A DNA stretch of 64,000 bases from Acidimicrobiia bacterium (GTDB lineage Bacteria > Actinomycetota > Acidimicrobiia > IMCC26256 > JAOSJM01): contig JAOSJM010000006.1 of NCBI GenBank assembly GCA_027494165.1, forward strand, positions 62,001 through 126,000. The letters are read 5' to 3'. The position numbers were made by a program, and so were the translations under genes. Of this stretch, positions 40,617 to 50,510 are shown one piece after another (position 1 is the stretch's first letter; each line of letters opens with the position of its first letter). Under the pieces are notes generated by a model. It saw only the letters and a program-made list of their open reading frames with translations. It did no database searches and was not told the DNA's origin.

Positions 40617-41454
40617 CGGCCGGCGGCCCGGGCGAGCGCCGCCCAGGCCCCGAGGTCGAGGGTCTCGGCCCGGGCGCCCGGGTCGATCCCCGCCGCGGCG
40701 AGCACGTCGCCGGCGCGCTCGCCCAGGACGGGACGGAGCGCCCGCCGCAGGGTCTTGCGCCGCTGGGCGAAGCCGGCCCGCACGAGGGCGAAGAGGGCCT
40801 CGGGCGTGGGGACCTCGACCGGCGGCGCCGGGTGGCGGACGACCCGCACGAGGGCGGAGTCGACGTTGGGCACCGGGACGAAGACCGTGGGGGCACGAGC
40901 CCGACGACCCGGGCCTCCCCGTAGAAGGCCACCTTGACCGAGACGGCCCCGCAGGCCGGCGAGCCGGGCGAGGCGGCGAGCCGCTCGCCGACCTCGCGCT
41001 GGACCATCACGAGCATCCTCCCGATCGCCGGGACCTCCTCGAGGACCCGGACGACGAGCGGGGTCGCCACGTTGTAGGGCAGGTTGGCGACCGCGGCCCA
41101 GGGGACCCCGGCCGGCTCGAGGAGCGCACCGAGGTCGGCCTCGAGCGCGTCGCCCCGGACGACGCGCACCGAGCCGGGCCCGGCCCCCGTCACCACCTCC
41201 TCGAGGAGCGGGAGGAGGCGCCGGTCGATCTCCAGGGCGACGACGTGCGCTCCGACCTCGACGAGGGCCACGGTGAGCGAACCGACGCCGGGACCGATCT
41301 CCAGCACGTGGTCGCCGGCCTCGACCCCGGCGAGCCGCACGATCCGTCGGGCCGTGTTGGGATCGGCGAGGAAGTGCTGCCCGAGGGAGCGCCGGGGACG
41401 CAGGTCGTGGCGGGCGAGCAGGGTCCGGATGCGGGTGGCGGTGACCGGGGGCAC
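40613..41454 (-). CDS. rsmA: 16S rRNA dimethyladenosine transferase; one frameshift
   Basis: RsmA/KsgA dimethylates the two adjacent adenines near the 16S 3' end. About 280 residues. The N-terminus is RRSLGQHFLADPNTARRIV, the SAM motif is VLEIGPGVGSLTVAL, and the catalytic NLPY lies in VANLPYNVATPLV. Near 40895 the frame breaks before VFVPVPNVDSALVRVVRH. The GTG at 41454 gives the usual short N-terminus. Translationally coupled to ispE. Confidence 0.93.
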
Positions 41455-41540
41455 GCCGCCATCGTCGCGCCGGCCACCCAACGGTGGGCGGGACGGGCCG
41501 GGAGGGGGCGGCGGGCGGCGGCCCGGGGCGGGCCACCGAC

Positions 41541-43138
41541 TCACCACTCGATCCGGACGGGGATCACCCCGGTCGACCGGGGCGCGAGCTCGGCGAACGT
41601 GGTGTGGGAGAGGTCGATGATCCGGCCGGCGGCGTAGGGGCCGCGGTCGGCGACCACGCAGGTGGTCCAGGCACCGGTCTGCAGGTTCGTCACCTTCACG
41701 ACCGTGCCCTTCGGGATCGTCTTGTGGGCGCAGGTGCCCGGGGTGATCTCGTACCAGGTGGCCTGGCCCGTCTCGACCCGGCTGCCCGACCCGGAGGGGG
41801 CCGGGGCCGCCGGCCTGGTGCCCACCCGGACGACCTGGTCGACCGGCTCCTCCACCGTGACCGTGGTGACGACCTCGTCGGACACGAGCTCGCCGTCGTG
41901 GACCGTGGCGAGGGAGACGATCCGCTCGACCCCGGTCCGGCCGGTCTGCACGACCTCGGTCCGCCCCAGCGCCAGCGACGGGTCCTCGACCCGGCGGGTG
42001 GCGAAGGGGACGGCGACCTCCCTGGTCCGCAGGCCGCTCTCGACCCGGGTGACCGACACCACGGACCTGCCGGCCAGACGCTCGGTGGGAGCGGGGACGA
42101 CCTCGTCCTCCTCCCCGAGCGTCACGCCCTCGTCCTCCAGGAGCTCCGCGACCGTGAGGGCGGTCGTGTCGAGGGCCCGGACCGAGCCGTCGACCACGAG
42201 CGTCACCGCGTGCGGGGTTCGCAGCACGACCGTGGCCCCCGGACCGAGGGTCTCGGGGCCGGTCCGCTCGGCCAGCCGGCGCGGGAGCCCCAGCTCGGCC
42301 CGGAGGTCGGTGACGGTGCCGCTCGCGGTCATGACGGTGCGGGCCTCGCCGTCGACCTCGACGACGACCGGCACGGCACGCCGCACGGCGATCTCCAGCC
42401 CGTCGCGCAGGGGCGTCTCGGGGCCCGGTTCCACGCGGTCGAAGGGCCCGACCCAGACCCCCGCCGAGGCGAGGACCGCGCCGACGGTGTCGGCCCCGGT
42501 GATCCGGCTCAGCTCCTTCCCGTCCGCCGAGACGGTGACCTCGTGCTGGTGGCCAACGGTGCGCCCGACGACCGCGAACCCGCCGGCGAGCGCGAGGGCC
42601 GCCAGCCCGGCCACCACGCAGTGGCGCAGGCGCCGGGACCGCCGGGCCCGGCGGATCTCGGCCCGGGTCCGGTGGAGGGAGGGCGCGGACCCCGCGGCGG
42701 GGTCGACGCCGGGGGAGGCTCCGGGCCGGCCGCCGGCTCCCCGGCTCCCTCGTCGGCGCCGGGCCGCCGCAGCGGCGGGACGGCCGGGACCGGCCGGGGC
42801 ACCAGCGCCGGGTCGTCGAGCTCGCGCAGGTCCCGCAGGGCGCGGGTCTGGCCGGAATCGACCAGCCGGTCGGGGGCCAGCAGCTCCTCGAGAGCCGGGA
42901 GGTCGGCGAGGTCCACGAGCGGCAGCCACGCCCGCGGCTCGGGCGCCTGGGCCCGCGCCGGCGAGGGCCGACCGGCCCATCGGGCGACGTCGTGGCCCTG
43001 CAGGGCGCGGGTCTGGCCGGAATCGACCAGCCGGTCGGGGGCCAGCAGCTCCTCGAGAGCCGGGAGGTCGGCGAGGTCCACGAGCGGCAGCCACGCCCGC
43101 GGCTCGGGCGCCTGGGCCCGCGCCGGGGACGGCCGCAC
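41541..43138 (-). CDS. Cell-wall protein with DUF348 repeats, G5 and RlpA-like domain, in the rpfB position; frameshifted
   Basis: About 530 residues. An acidic cytoplasmic N-terminus carries a 55-residue in-frame tandem repeat. One TM helix (CVVAGLAALALAGGFAVV) is followed by three DUF348 ubiquitin-like repeats (VTVSADGKELSRIT, VVEVDGEARTVMT, VTLVVDGSVRALDT), a G5 domain (VPFATRRVEDPSLALGRTEV) and a C-terminal double-psi barrel (GTVVKVTNLQTG, VVADRGPYAAGRIIDLSHT) with the RlpA-like Asp. In Mycobacterium the same place holds RpfB, whose lytic transglycosylase is replaced here. A break lies near 42730. The start is uncertain (GTG 43138, or an ATG near 42980 before duplication). Confidence 0.82.
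42835..42961. repeat. 127-bp direct repeat, copy 1 (165-bp period)
   Basis: Identical to 43000-43126. The offset of 165 bp is 55 codons, so the duplication keeps the frame of the cell-wall protein N-terminus. Confidence 0.92.
43000..43126. repeat. 127-bp direct repeat, copy 2
   Basis: This partner of 42835-42961 encodes LPLVDLADLPALEELLAPDR on the minus strand, as copy 1 does. Confidence 0.92.
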
Positions 43139-43279
43139 CGCCCTCTCGACGCGTGGGGACGGCGCGTGCCGCGGGCCCCGTGGCTGGGACCTCCCCGGCG
43201 CGTGCCGCGGGCCGGTGATCGTGGAATCGGCGATCGGGTCCGCCCTTCCCGACTCGAGACCGCTGATCGGCAGGCGCCC

Positions 43280-43296
43280 GGGGGAAGCGCTCCCCC
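43280..43296 (-). promoter_or_regulatory. Leader hairpin upstream of the cell-wall gene
   Basis: GGGGGA-5 nt-TCCCCC forms a 6-bp stem in the 240-bp leader. Actinobacterial rpf-type genes often carry a c-di-AMP (ydaO) riboswitch in this place. I cannot confirm that motif by eye. Confidence 0.3.
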
Positions 43297-43380
43297 AGGT
43301 GGGCCGCCGGCGACCGGCGGGAACGTATCCACGCCCGACCGGGACGTCAATCTGACTGGAAGATTCTCCCAGTCTGGCGG

Positions 43381-44211
43381 TCAGACGCCGCCTCGGGTCC
43401 CGGGCGCGGGGAGCCGGAACAGCCCCCGGGCGAGGCCCGACGTGGCCGCGGCGACCTCGACCTCGGCGCGACCCGTGGCCCGGGCGAGCGCCGCGCCCAC
43501 GAACGGGAGGAGGGCCGGCTCGTTCTCCCGGCCCCGGTAGGGCACCGGGGCCAGGTAGGGCGCGTCGGTCTCCACCAGCACCCGGTCCGGCGGCGTGAGG
43601 GCGGCCGCCGCCCGGAGGTCGTCGGCCGCCCGGAAGGACAGGATCCCGCTGAACGACAGGCACGCGCCGAGGTCGAGGGCGCGCCTCGCCTCCCCCGGGC
43701 CGCCGGTGAAGCAGTGCAGGACGGTCCGGTCCGGGGGGCCCTCGTCGGCCAGGACCCGGAACGTGTCGTCCCAGGCCTCCCGCGAGTGGACGACCAGGGT
43801 CCGGTCGAGGCGCCGGGCCAGGCGGATGTGGGCCCGGAAGGCCTCCTCCTGCTCCGCCGGCTCCGAGTGGCGGTAGTGGAGGTCGAAGCCCGTCTCACCG
43901 ACCGCCGTGACCTCGGGGGCCGGCGCGAGCGCCTCGATCCCCTCCCACTCCCCGGCGAGGCGCGAGGCGTCGTGGGGGTGGAGGCCCACGGTGGCCCGGA
44001 CGTCGGGGTGGCGCCGCGCGAGCTCCACCGCCTCGCGGGAGCTCGCCAGGTCGGTCCCCACGCAGACGAACCCGGTCACCCCGACGGACCGGGCCCGGTC
44101 GAGCGCCGCGTCGGGGCCCCCCGAGAGCCACTGGAGGTGGCAGTGGCTGTCGACCCACGCGGCCTCGGGGGGTCGATGACCGGCGTGCCCGTCGCCACCG
44201 CGTGCGGTCAC
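43381..44211 (-). CDS. TatD-family metal-dependent hydrolase
   Basis: A 276-residue TIM-barrel metallohydrolase, DNase-like. The metal ligands are visible in WVDSHCHLQW (H-x-H), VGETGFDLHY (Glu), LVVHSREAWD (His), LHCFTGG (His) and VLVETDAPYL (Asp). GTG 44211 overlaps the metG stop (GTGA), so the two are co-translated; the upstream open frame inside metG is not used. The metG-tatD-rpfB-rsmA order is conserved in actinobacteria. Confidence 0.94.
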   Translation of the reverse strand: MTARGGDGHAGHRPPEAAWVDSHCHLQWLSGGPDAALDRARSVGVTGFVCVGTDLASSREAVELARRHPDVRATVGLHPHDASRLAGEWEGIEALAPAPEVTAVGETGFDLHYRHSEPAEQEEAFRAHIRLARRLDRTLVVHSREAWDDTFRVLADEGPPDRTVLHCFTGGPGEARRALDLGACLSFSGILSFRAADDLRAAAALTPPDRVLVETDAPYLAPVPYRGRENEPALLPFVGAALARATGRAEVEVAAATSGLARGLFRLPAPGTRGGV

Positions 44212-45728
44212 GCCTCGATGCGGGGGAACAGCGGTGCCCCCTTCTCGAGCCGGACCCCGGCGGGCATCCTGCCCCATTCGACGCCGTCGGGGAGACGCTC
44301 GTCCTCGGGCCGGCCCGGCAGGCCGAGGCGCCGCCACAGCTCGCCGCAGGCCCCCGGGATCAGGGGCGAGGCGAGCACGGCGACGATCCGCAGGACCTCG
44401 AGGCAGTCACCGAGGACCGCCGCGGCGGCCTCGGCGTCGCCGGCCTTCCGGAGCGCCCAGGGCTGGCGGTCCTCGATGAACGCGTTGGCGGCGTGGATGA
44501 GGTCCCAGATCGCGCCGAAGCCCCCGGCGAAGTCGAGACGATCCATACCCTGCTCGAGACCGGACAGTGCGGCACGCGACGCCGCCACGAGCGGGCCCTC
44601 GGCCCGGGCGCCGGGCGCGACCCCGTCGCCGTAGGCGACCGCCATCGTGAGGACCCGGTTCGCGAGGTTGCCGAAGTTGTTGGCGAGGTCGGCGTTGTAG
44701 CGGGCGACCATCGCCTCGTAGCTGAAGTCGCCGTCGGGCCCGAACTGCTGGTCGCGCAGGAAGTGGTACCGGTAGCCGTCGGCGCCGAACTCCTCGACGA
44801 GCTGGGCCGGGGCGATGGCGTTGAGCTTGGTCTTCGACATCTTCTCGCCGCCGACGGTGAGCCACCCGTGCGCGAAGACGCACCGGGGCGGGGCCTCCCC
44901 GGCGGCCATGAGCATCGCGGGCCAGTAGACGGCGTGGAAGCGGAGGATGTCCTTGCCGACGAGGTGGTAGTCGACCGGCCAGTAGCGGTCGAAGCGGGCG
45001 CGGTCCTCGCCGTAGCCGACCCCCGTGCAGTAGTTGAACAGGGCGTCGAACCACACGTACGTGACGTGCTCAGGATCCCAGGGCAGCGGGATCCCCCACG
45101 AGATCGACTTGCGGCTCATGGAGAAGTCGCGCAGGCCCTGGCGGATGAAGCCGAGCACCTCGTTGAGGCGGGCCTGGGGCTGCACGGCCTCGGGGTGCTG
45201 CGCGTAGTGCTCGAGCAGCCGGTCCTGGTAGCGGGAGAGCGCGAAGAAGTAGTTCTCCTCGGTGACGTGCTCCACCGGACGCTCGTGGATGGGGCAGCGC
45301 TCACCCTCGATCAGCTCGTCGGCGGTGTAGTAGGCCTCGCAGGCGACGCAGTAGAGGCCCTGGTAGGTGCCCAGCTCGATGTCGCCGTGGTCGTGGACCG
45401 CCTGGAGGAACTGCTGCACGGCCGTGCGGTGGCGGGCCTCGGTGGTCCGGATGAAGTCGGTGTTCGACAGCTCGAGGAGCTCACCCATCTCGCGGTAGTG
45501 GGCGCTGTGGCGGTCGACGAGCTCCTGGGGGCCGAGCCCCTGGGCCTCGGCCGCCCGCTGGACCTTGAGGCCGTGCTCGTCGGTGCCGGTGAGGAAGACC
45601 ACGTCGTCGCCCCACAGCCGGCGCCAACGGGCGAGCGCGTCGGCGGCCACCGACGTGTACGCGTGACCGATGTGGGGAGCGTCGTTGACGTAGTAGATGG
45701 GGGTGGTGACGTAGAAGGGCCTGGCCAC
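44208..45728 (-). CDS. metG: Methionyl-tRNA synthetase
   Basis: A 506-residue class I synthetase, intact. The HIGH motif is YVNDAPHIGHAYTSV, the zinc knuckle region is CVACEAYYTADELIEGERCPIH, and the KMSKS loop reads GEKMSKTKLN. The anticodon-binding helical domain follows, with no C-terminal EMAP domain. It charges tRNA-Met in the cytosol. It is divergent from the AbrB-like gene. Confidence 0.96.
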   Translation of the reverse strand: MARPFYVTTPIYYVNDAPHIGHAYTSVAADALARWRRLWGDDVVFLTGTDEHGLKVQRAAEAQGLGPQELVDRHSAHYREMGELLELSNTDFIRTTEARHRTAVQQFLQAVHDHGDIELGTYQGLYCVACEAYYTADELIEGERCPIHERPVEHVTEENYFFALSRYQDRLLEHYAQHPEAVQPQARLNEVLGFIRQGLRDFSMSRKSISWGIPLPWDPEHVTYVWFDALFNYCTGVGYGEDRARFDRYWPVDYHLVGKDILRFHAVYWPAMLMAAGEAPPRCVFAHGWLTVGGEKMSKTKLNAIAPAQLVEEFGADGYRYHFLRDQQFGPDGDFSYEAMVARYNADLANNFGNLANRVLTMAVAYGDGVAPGARAEGPLVAASRAALSGLEQGMDRLDFAGGFGAIWDLIHAANAFIEDRQPWALRKAGDAEAAAAVLGDCLEVLRIVAVLASPLIPGACGELWRRLGLPGRPEDERLPDGVEWGRMPAGVRLEKGAPLFPRIEA

Positions 45729-45833
45729 TCGGACGCTCCTCGCCTCGGGGGCGTCGCTACGATACCGACTGCGTCCGATCGGCCCCCCGGCATCGCGGCC
45801 GGCGTGCCGGACGCGAGGAGGTCGGCCCCGTCC

Positions 45834-46076
45834 GTGAAGTCCATCGGCATGGCCCGCAAGGTCGATCAGCTCGGTCGCGTGGTCCTGCCCGCGGAGCTCC
45901 GGCGCCTGTTCGGCATCCGCGAGGGCGACCTGGTGGAGATCTTCGTGGAGGGGGACCGGATCGTCCTCTCCAAGATCGAGGAGCGCTGCGTCTTCTGCGG
46001 CACGGCGCTCGATCTGCGCGAGTTCGCCGGGAAGCTCGTGTGCCGAGGCTGCACGAGCCAGCTCACCGCCGACTGA
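45834..46076 (+). CDS. AbrB/SpoVT-type DNA-binding protein with C-terminal zinc ribbon
   Basis: An 80-residue transition-state-regulator-like protein. The swapped-hairpin AbrB domain is KSIGMARKVDQLGRVVLPAELRRLFGI plus GDLVEIFVEGDRIVLSK. The tail CVFCGTALDLREFAGKLVCRGC is a four-Cys zinc ribbon. GTG 45834 is preferred over ATG 45849 because it restores the MKSIGxxRKVDxLGR start of the family; GAGGAGG precedes it. Targets unknown. Confidence 0.9.
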   Translation: MKSIGMARKVDQLGRVVLPAELRRLFGIREGDLVEIFVEGDRIVLSKIEERCVFCGTALDLREFAGKLVCRGCTSQLTAD

Positions 46077-46095
46077 CCTCGCCGCGGCACCCGGT

Positions 46096-46140
46096 CCCGG
46101 GTGTCTCTACCCCCGCCCAGCGACGGTAGAGACACCCGAG
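46096..46140. repeat. 45-bp palindromic element, copy 5
   Basis: The most symmetric copy: left arm CCCGGGTGTCTCTACC, centre CCCGCCCAGCGAC, right arm GGTAGAGACACCCGAG (14-bp perfect stem). It lies 19 bp after the AbrB-like stop, first of three copies at 61-bp period. Confidence 0.92.
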
Positions 46141-46156
46141 ACGTCGGGCATCCGGA

Positions 46157-46201
46157 CCCGGGTGTCGATACCCCCGCCCAGCGACGGTAGAGACACCCGA
46201 G
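46157..46201. repeat. 45-bp palindromic element, copy 6
   Basis: Left arm CCCGGGTGTCGATACC, right arm as copy 5. The spacer ACGTCGGGCATCCGGA is shared with the copy 5 side. Confidence 0.92.
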
Positions 46202-46217
46202 ACGTCGGGCATCCGGA

Positions 46218-46262
46218 CCCGGGTGTCGATACCCCCGCCCAGCGACGGTAGAGACACCCGAG
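46218..46262. repeat. 45-bp palindromic element, copy 7
   Basis: Identical to copy 6. It ends 42 bp from the stop of the convergent rsmI gene. Confidence 0.92.
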
Positions 46263-46304
46263 ACGAGGGGGGCGGGGTGGCGGGGGAAGGGACCCCGCGC
46301 CCCG

Positions 46305-47174
46305 TCAGCCCTCCTCGCGCCGCACCCGGACCGCCAGGTCGTAGACCCGCCGCCTCGGGACGCCCAGCTCGGCCGCCACGGCCGCCGCGGCGTCCCGCGC
46401 GCTGGCCCCGCCCCGGAACCGGGCCCGGAGCAGGGCCTCGACCACGTCGTCGTCGACGGCGACCTCCGGCGCCGGGGCCGGGGCGAGCACGACCACGTAC
46501 TCGCCACGCGGCTCCCGCTCCACCACGTGCTCGACGGCCTCGCCGAGGGTCCCCCGCCAGACCTCCTCGTGGAGCTTCGTGAGCTCCCTGGCCAGGGCCA
46601 CCGCCCGTCCGGGCCCGCAGGCCCCGGCCAGGTCCGCCACGGTGGCCGCGAGGCGGTGGGGCGACTCGAAGAGCACGACCGTCCGCTGCTCCGCGGCCAC
46701 GGCGGCGAGCCGCTCCGAGCGGCCCGGACCCTTGCGGGGCAGGAAGCCCTCGAAGGCGAACCGCTGAGTCGGGAGCCCCGAGACCACGAGGGCGGCGAGC
46801 GCCGCGCTCGGCCCCGGGACCACCCCCACGGCCAGCCCGGCGTCGAGGCACGCCCGCACCAGCCGCTCACCGGGGTCCGAGATCCCCGGCATGCCGGCGT
46901 CGGTCACGTACGCGACCCGGGCGCCGCCCCGCACCGCCTCGACGACCTCGCGGACCCGGCGACGCTCGTTGGCGGCGTGGAGAGCCAGCAGCCGGCGGCC
47001 TCCGGGAACACCGGCGTGGCTCAGGAGCGCCCGGGTCCGGCGGGTGTCCTCGGCCGCGATCAAGTCGGCCGAGCGGAGGGTCTCGACCGCCCGGGGCGCG
47101 AGGTCGCCCAGGTTGCCGATCGGCGTGGCGACGAGCACCAGCTCCCCGTGGTCCCCGCGGCTCCCCCCGGTCAT
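46305..47174 (-). CDS. rsmI: 16S rRNA (cytidine1402-2'-O)-methyltransferase
   Basis: An intact 289-residue RsmI of the tetrapyrrole-methylase fold. LVLVATPIGNLGDLAPRAVE opens it, followed by AAEDTRRTRALLSH, YVTDAGMPGISDPG (SAM site) and VVPGPSAALAALVVSGL. It modifies C1402 of 16S rRNA. Its ATG overlaps the DUF192 stop (ATGA). Confidence 0.95.
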   Translation of the reverse strand: MTGGSRGDHGELVLVATPIGNLGDLAPRAVETLRSADLIAAEDTRRTRALLSHAGVPGGRRLLALHAANERRRVREVVEAVRGGARVAYVTDAGMPGISDPGERLVRACLDAGLAVGVVPGPSAALAALVVSGLPTQRFAFEGFLPRKGPGRSERLAAVAAEQRTVVLFESPHRLAATVADLAGACGPGRAVALARELTKLHEEVWRGTLGEAVEHVVEREPRGEYVVVLAPAPAPEVAVDDDVVEALLRARFRGGASARDAAAAVAAELGVPRRRVYDLAVRVRREEG

Positions 47175-47500
47175 TCGCGCACGTCGACGACGTCGCCGGA
47201 CCGGAGGTGCCACCGATCGAAGGAGCCGGCCTGGGCCTCGATGACGAACGCCGACCGGAGCACGACGGGCGACAGCCGCCACGGGCGGAGGCACACGGTG
47301 CGCAGGACGGTGCCGTCGCGGTCGCAGAAGGCGACGTCGAGGGGGAACCGCATCCTCGCCGTGTGGACGTGGCGGGCGGGCCGGATCACCAACGCCCCGT
47401 CGAAACCGTCACGACCGATCAGGCCGCGGCGCCGATCCCGGCGGGAGGAGGCCACCTCGGCGGTGGCCAGCACGTCTCCTTCGCGGACGAGCCACGCCAC
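47171..47500 (-). CDS. DUF192 family protein
   Basis: A 109-residue intact DUF192 protein. The family core is visible: RRRGLIGRDGFDGALVI, HTARMRFPLDVAFCDRDGTVLR, and a C-terminal SFDRWHLRSGDVVDV. Many members are secreted, but no signal peptide is seen here. Function unknown. Overlaps the rsmI start. Confidence 0.88.
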   Translation of the reverse strand: MAWLVREGDVLATAEVASSRRDRRRGLIGRDGFDGALVIRPARHVHTARMRFPLDVAFCDRDGTVLRTVCLRPWRLSPVVLRSAFVIEAQAGSFDRWHLRSGDVVDVRE

Positions 47501-47507
47501 CGCGACC

Positions 47508-48565
47508 TCACACGTTGAAGCGGATCTCGAGGACGTCGCCGTCCTGCACCTCGTAGTCCTTCCCCTCGACCCGCAGCCGCCCCAGCTCCTTGGCCTTGGC
47601 CCAGGACCCGATGTCGAGCAGCTCCTCCCAGCGGATCACCTCCGCCCGGATGAACCCCCGCTCCAGGTCGGAGTGGATGACGCCGGCGCACTCCGGGGCC
47701 CGGGCCCCGGCGCGGAAGGTCCACGCCCGGCTCTCCTTCTCTCCCGTGGTGAGGAAGGTCCGGCGGCCGAGGAGGTGGTACGCGGCCCGGGCCACCCGGG
47801 GACGACCCCCTCACCCAGACCCAGACCCTGCAGCAGCTCGGCCCGGTCCTCGGGGTCGAGCCGCGCCGCCTCGGCCTCGAGCTGGGCGCAGACGGCGAGC
47901 GCTCCGGAGCCGAACGGGGCGGTGAGCTCCCCGGCCCGGTCGAGCTCGCCCTCCCCCACGTTCACCACGACCAGGACCGGCTTGTTCGTGAGCAGGAACA
48001 CCGGCGCGAGGAGGGCGCGCTCCTCGGCGGCGAGGTCGCTGCGGTAGACGGGCACCCCGTCGCCCAGCAGGGTGGCGGCCCGCTCCAGGGCGGCGATCTC
48101 GGCCGCCAGCGTCTTGTCGCCCTTGGCGGCCCGGCGCTGCCGGTCGAGCCGGCCCTCGACGGACGCGAGGTCGGCGAGGACGAGCTCGATCTCGAGGGTG
48201 GCGAGCGCGTCCTCGGGGTCGGTGTCGCCCGGGACGGCCGGGTCCTCGAAGGCCCGCAGGACGTAGAGGAGCGCGTCGCAGTCCCGCAGCGCGCCGAGGA
48301 AGCGGTTGCCGAGGCCCTCGCCGGCGTTGGCGCCCCTGACGAGGGCGGCGATGTCGACGACCTCGACCGTCGCGTGCACCACCTTCTTCGACCGGGACAT
48401 CTCGGCGAGCCGGTCGACCCGGTCGTCGGGGACCGTGGCGACCCCCACGGTCGTCTCGGTGGTCGAGAACGGGTGGGGAGCGACCGGCGTGTCGGCACCG
48501 GTGAGGGCGTTGAAGAGGGTCGACTTGCCCGAGTTGGGGAGGCCGACGAGACCGAGGTGCTCCAC
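47508..48565 (-). CDS. ychF: Redox-regulated ATPase/GTPase YchF; one frameshift
   Basis: An Obg-family ATPase of about 352 residues that binds ribosomes. The Walker A is LVGLPNSGKSTLFNAL, followed by VVDIAALVRGANAGEGLGN and NKPVLVVVNV in place of NKxD. After a break near 47800 the TGS domain has FLTTGEKESRAWTFRAG and AGVIHSDLERGFIRAEV. Start 48565. Confidence 0.95.
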
Positions 48566-48707
48566 GGGATCAGGCTACCCGGGGCTCCGGTCCGGGCTCC
48601 TCTCGCCTAGGGGTACCCCGGGCTCCGCCCCCGGGGCGCCCGTCCACTACCCTGTCCCGGTCCACCCCCGGCGGTACCCGGCCCGGGCGGCGGGACCGGA
48701 GGCGACG

Positions 48708-48794
48708 ATGAGCAAGAAGACGAGCAAGCGGAAGCTGAAGGCCCGCCGCAACAAGGCCAACCACGGCAAGCGGCCCAACGCCGGCCGCCGCTGA
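48708..48794 (+). CDS. Large ribosomal protein bL37
   Basis: A 28-residue basic peptide, MSKKTSKRKLKARRNKANHG followed by KRPNAGRR. The NKANHGKRPNA end matches the short actinobacterial ribosomal protein bL37 known from Mycobacterium smegmatis 50S structures. GGAGG lies eight bases upstream of the ATG. It is monocistronic, between ychF (divergent) and a type-2 palindromic element. Confidence 0.88.
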   Translation: MSKKTSKRKLKARRNKANHGKRPNAGRR

Positions 48795-48837
48795 CCCCAC
48801 CGGGGACGCCCCGACCGCTCGCGCCCACCCCTGATCT

Positions 48838-48902
48838 CCCGGGTCGGCGCGCTTCTCGGGCCGTGGACCCCGATTCCGGACCAACCCGGCGAAAACGGGG
48901 GC
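48838..48902. repeat. Type-2 palindromic element, copy 2
   Basis: Diverged copy of the element at 2050. Both share the layout CCCGGGT-GGCGCGCTTC ... CCCCGATTCCG ... CCAACCCGG followed by an ACGGGG tail. It lies between the convergent bL37 and FetB-like genes. Confidence 0.6.
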
Positions 48903-48909
48903 ACGGTCG

Positions 48910-49681
48910 TCAGGCCCCGGCGGGACGCTCCAGGCGCACGAGCCGGTGGTCCCGGGTGAAGAGGCGCCGCGACACCCCCAGGGCCATCACCGTCGTCGTC
49001 GTCGCGGCCGAGCCCAGCACCAGGTACATCACGGCGGCCTGCACCCGGACCGCGTCGAGCGGCTCCACACCGGCGAGGATGAGGCCGGTCATGGCCCCCG
49101 GGAGGAACACCAGCCCCACCGCCTTGGTCGTCTCGATCTGCGGGACGAGCGCGGTGCGCAGCGCGCGGCGGACGTAGGGGCGGGCCGCCTCGACCGAGGG
49201 CTGGCCGAGGGCCAGCCGGGCCTCGACCTCGTCGCGCTGGTCCCGGAGCTCGTCGTGGACCCGGCGGGCCACGAGCACCGTGGCGCTCAGGGAGTTGCCG
49301 ACCATCATCCCCGCCAGGGGGATGAGCGTCCGGGTGTCCACCTCGAAGACCCCGAGCCCGAACAGGACGCCGAGCGAGACCACGGCGGCGACACCGAAGG
49401 CCGCGAGGGCGAGGGGGAACAACCCCCGCACCTCCCGGGCGCGACGCCGCACGGTCTCGGCGGCGAACAGCAGCATCGCCACGACCCACAGCCAGGACCA
49501 GGCGAGCGGGACGTCGGGCTCGAGGAGGAGCTTCAGGGCTGCGCCCACGAGGAGGAGCTGGACCAGGGCCCGGGCCGACGCCCACACCATGCTCCCCTCG
49601 AGCCCCAACCGCCGCCACAGCGACAGGGTGACCGCCACGGCCACCAGCACGAGCGAGGCGGCCAGACCGCCCCAGCCGATG

Positions 49682-49692
<11 letters not shown>
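48910..49692 (-). CDS. ABC transporter permease, FetB (UPF0014) family
   Basis: A 260-residue membrane protein with about six to seven TM helices. Family features are RALVQLLLVGAALKLL, LIPLAGMMVGNSLSATVLVARR, ALVPQIETTKAVGLVFLPGAMTGLILAG and VMYLVLGSAATTT. E. coli FetB is an iron-linked exporter subunit. It overlaps the 3' end of the ATPase gene, so the two are one operon. Confidence 0.92.
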
Positions 49693-50440
<748 letters not shown>

Positions 50441-50510
50441 GGAAGTCCCCTCACGTCGCCCCGATCATGGCACCGGTCCGGGACCGAGCGCCGCGATCGG
50501 CGGCGAGCCG

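Noticed and set aside
39523..43350. A single 1,275-codon minus-strand reading frame
   Set aside because: It is a chance chain of pieces of ispE, rsmA and out-of-frame parts of the cell-wall gene caused by high GC and frame errors.
43139..43380. Firm call of a c-di-AMP riboswitch
   Set aside because: The position is suggestive but I cannot match the conserved core by eye, so it is only listed as a weak regulatory feature.
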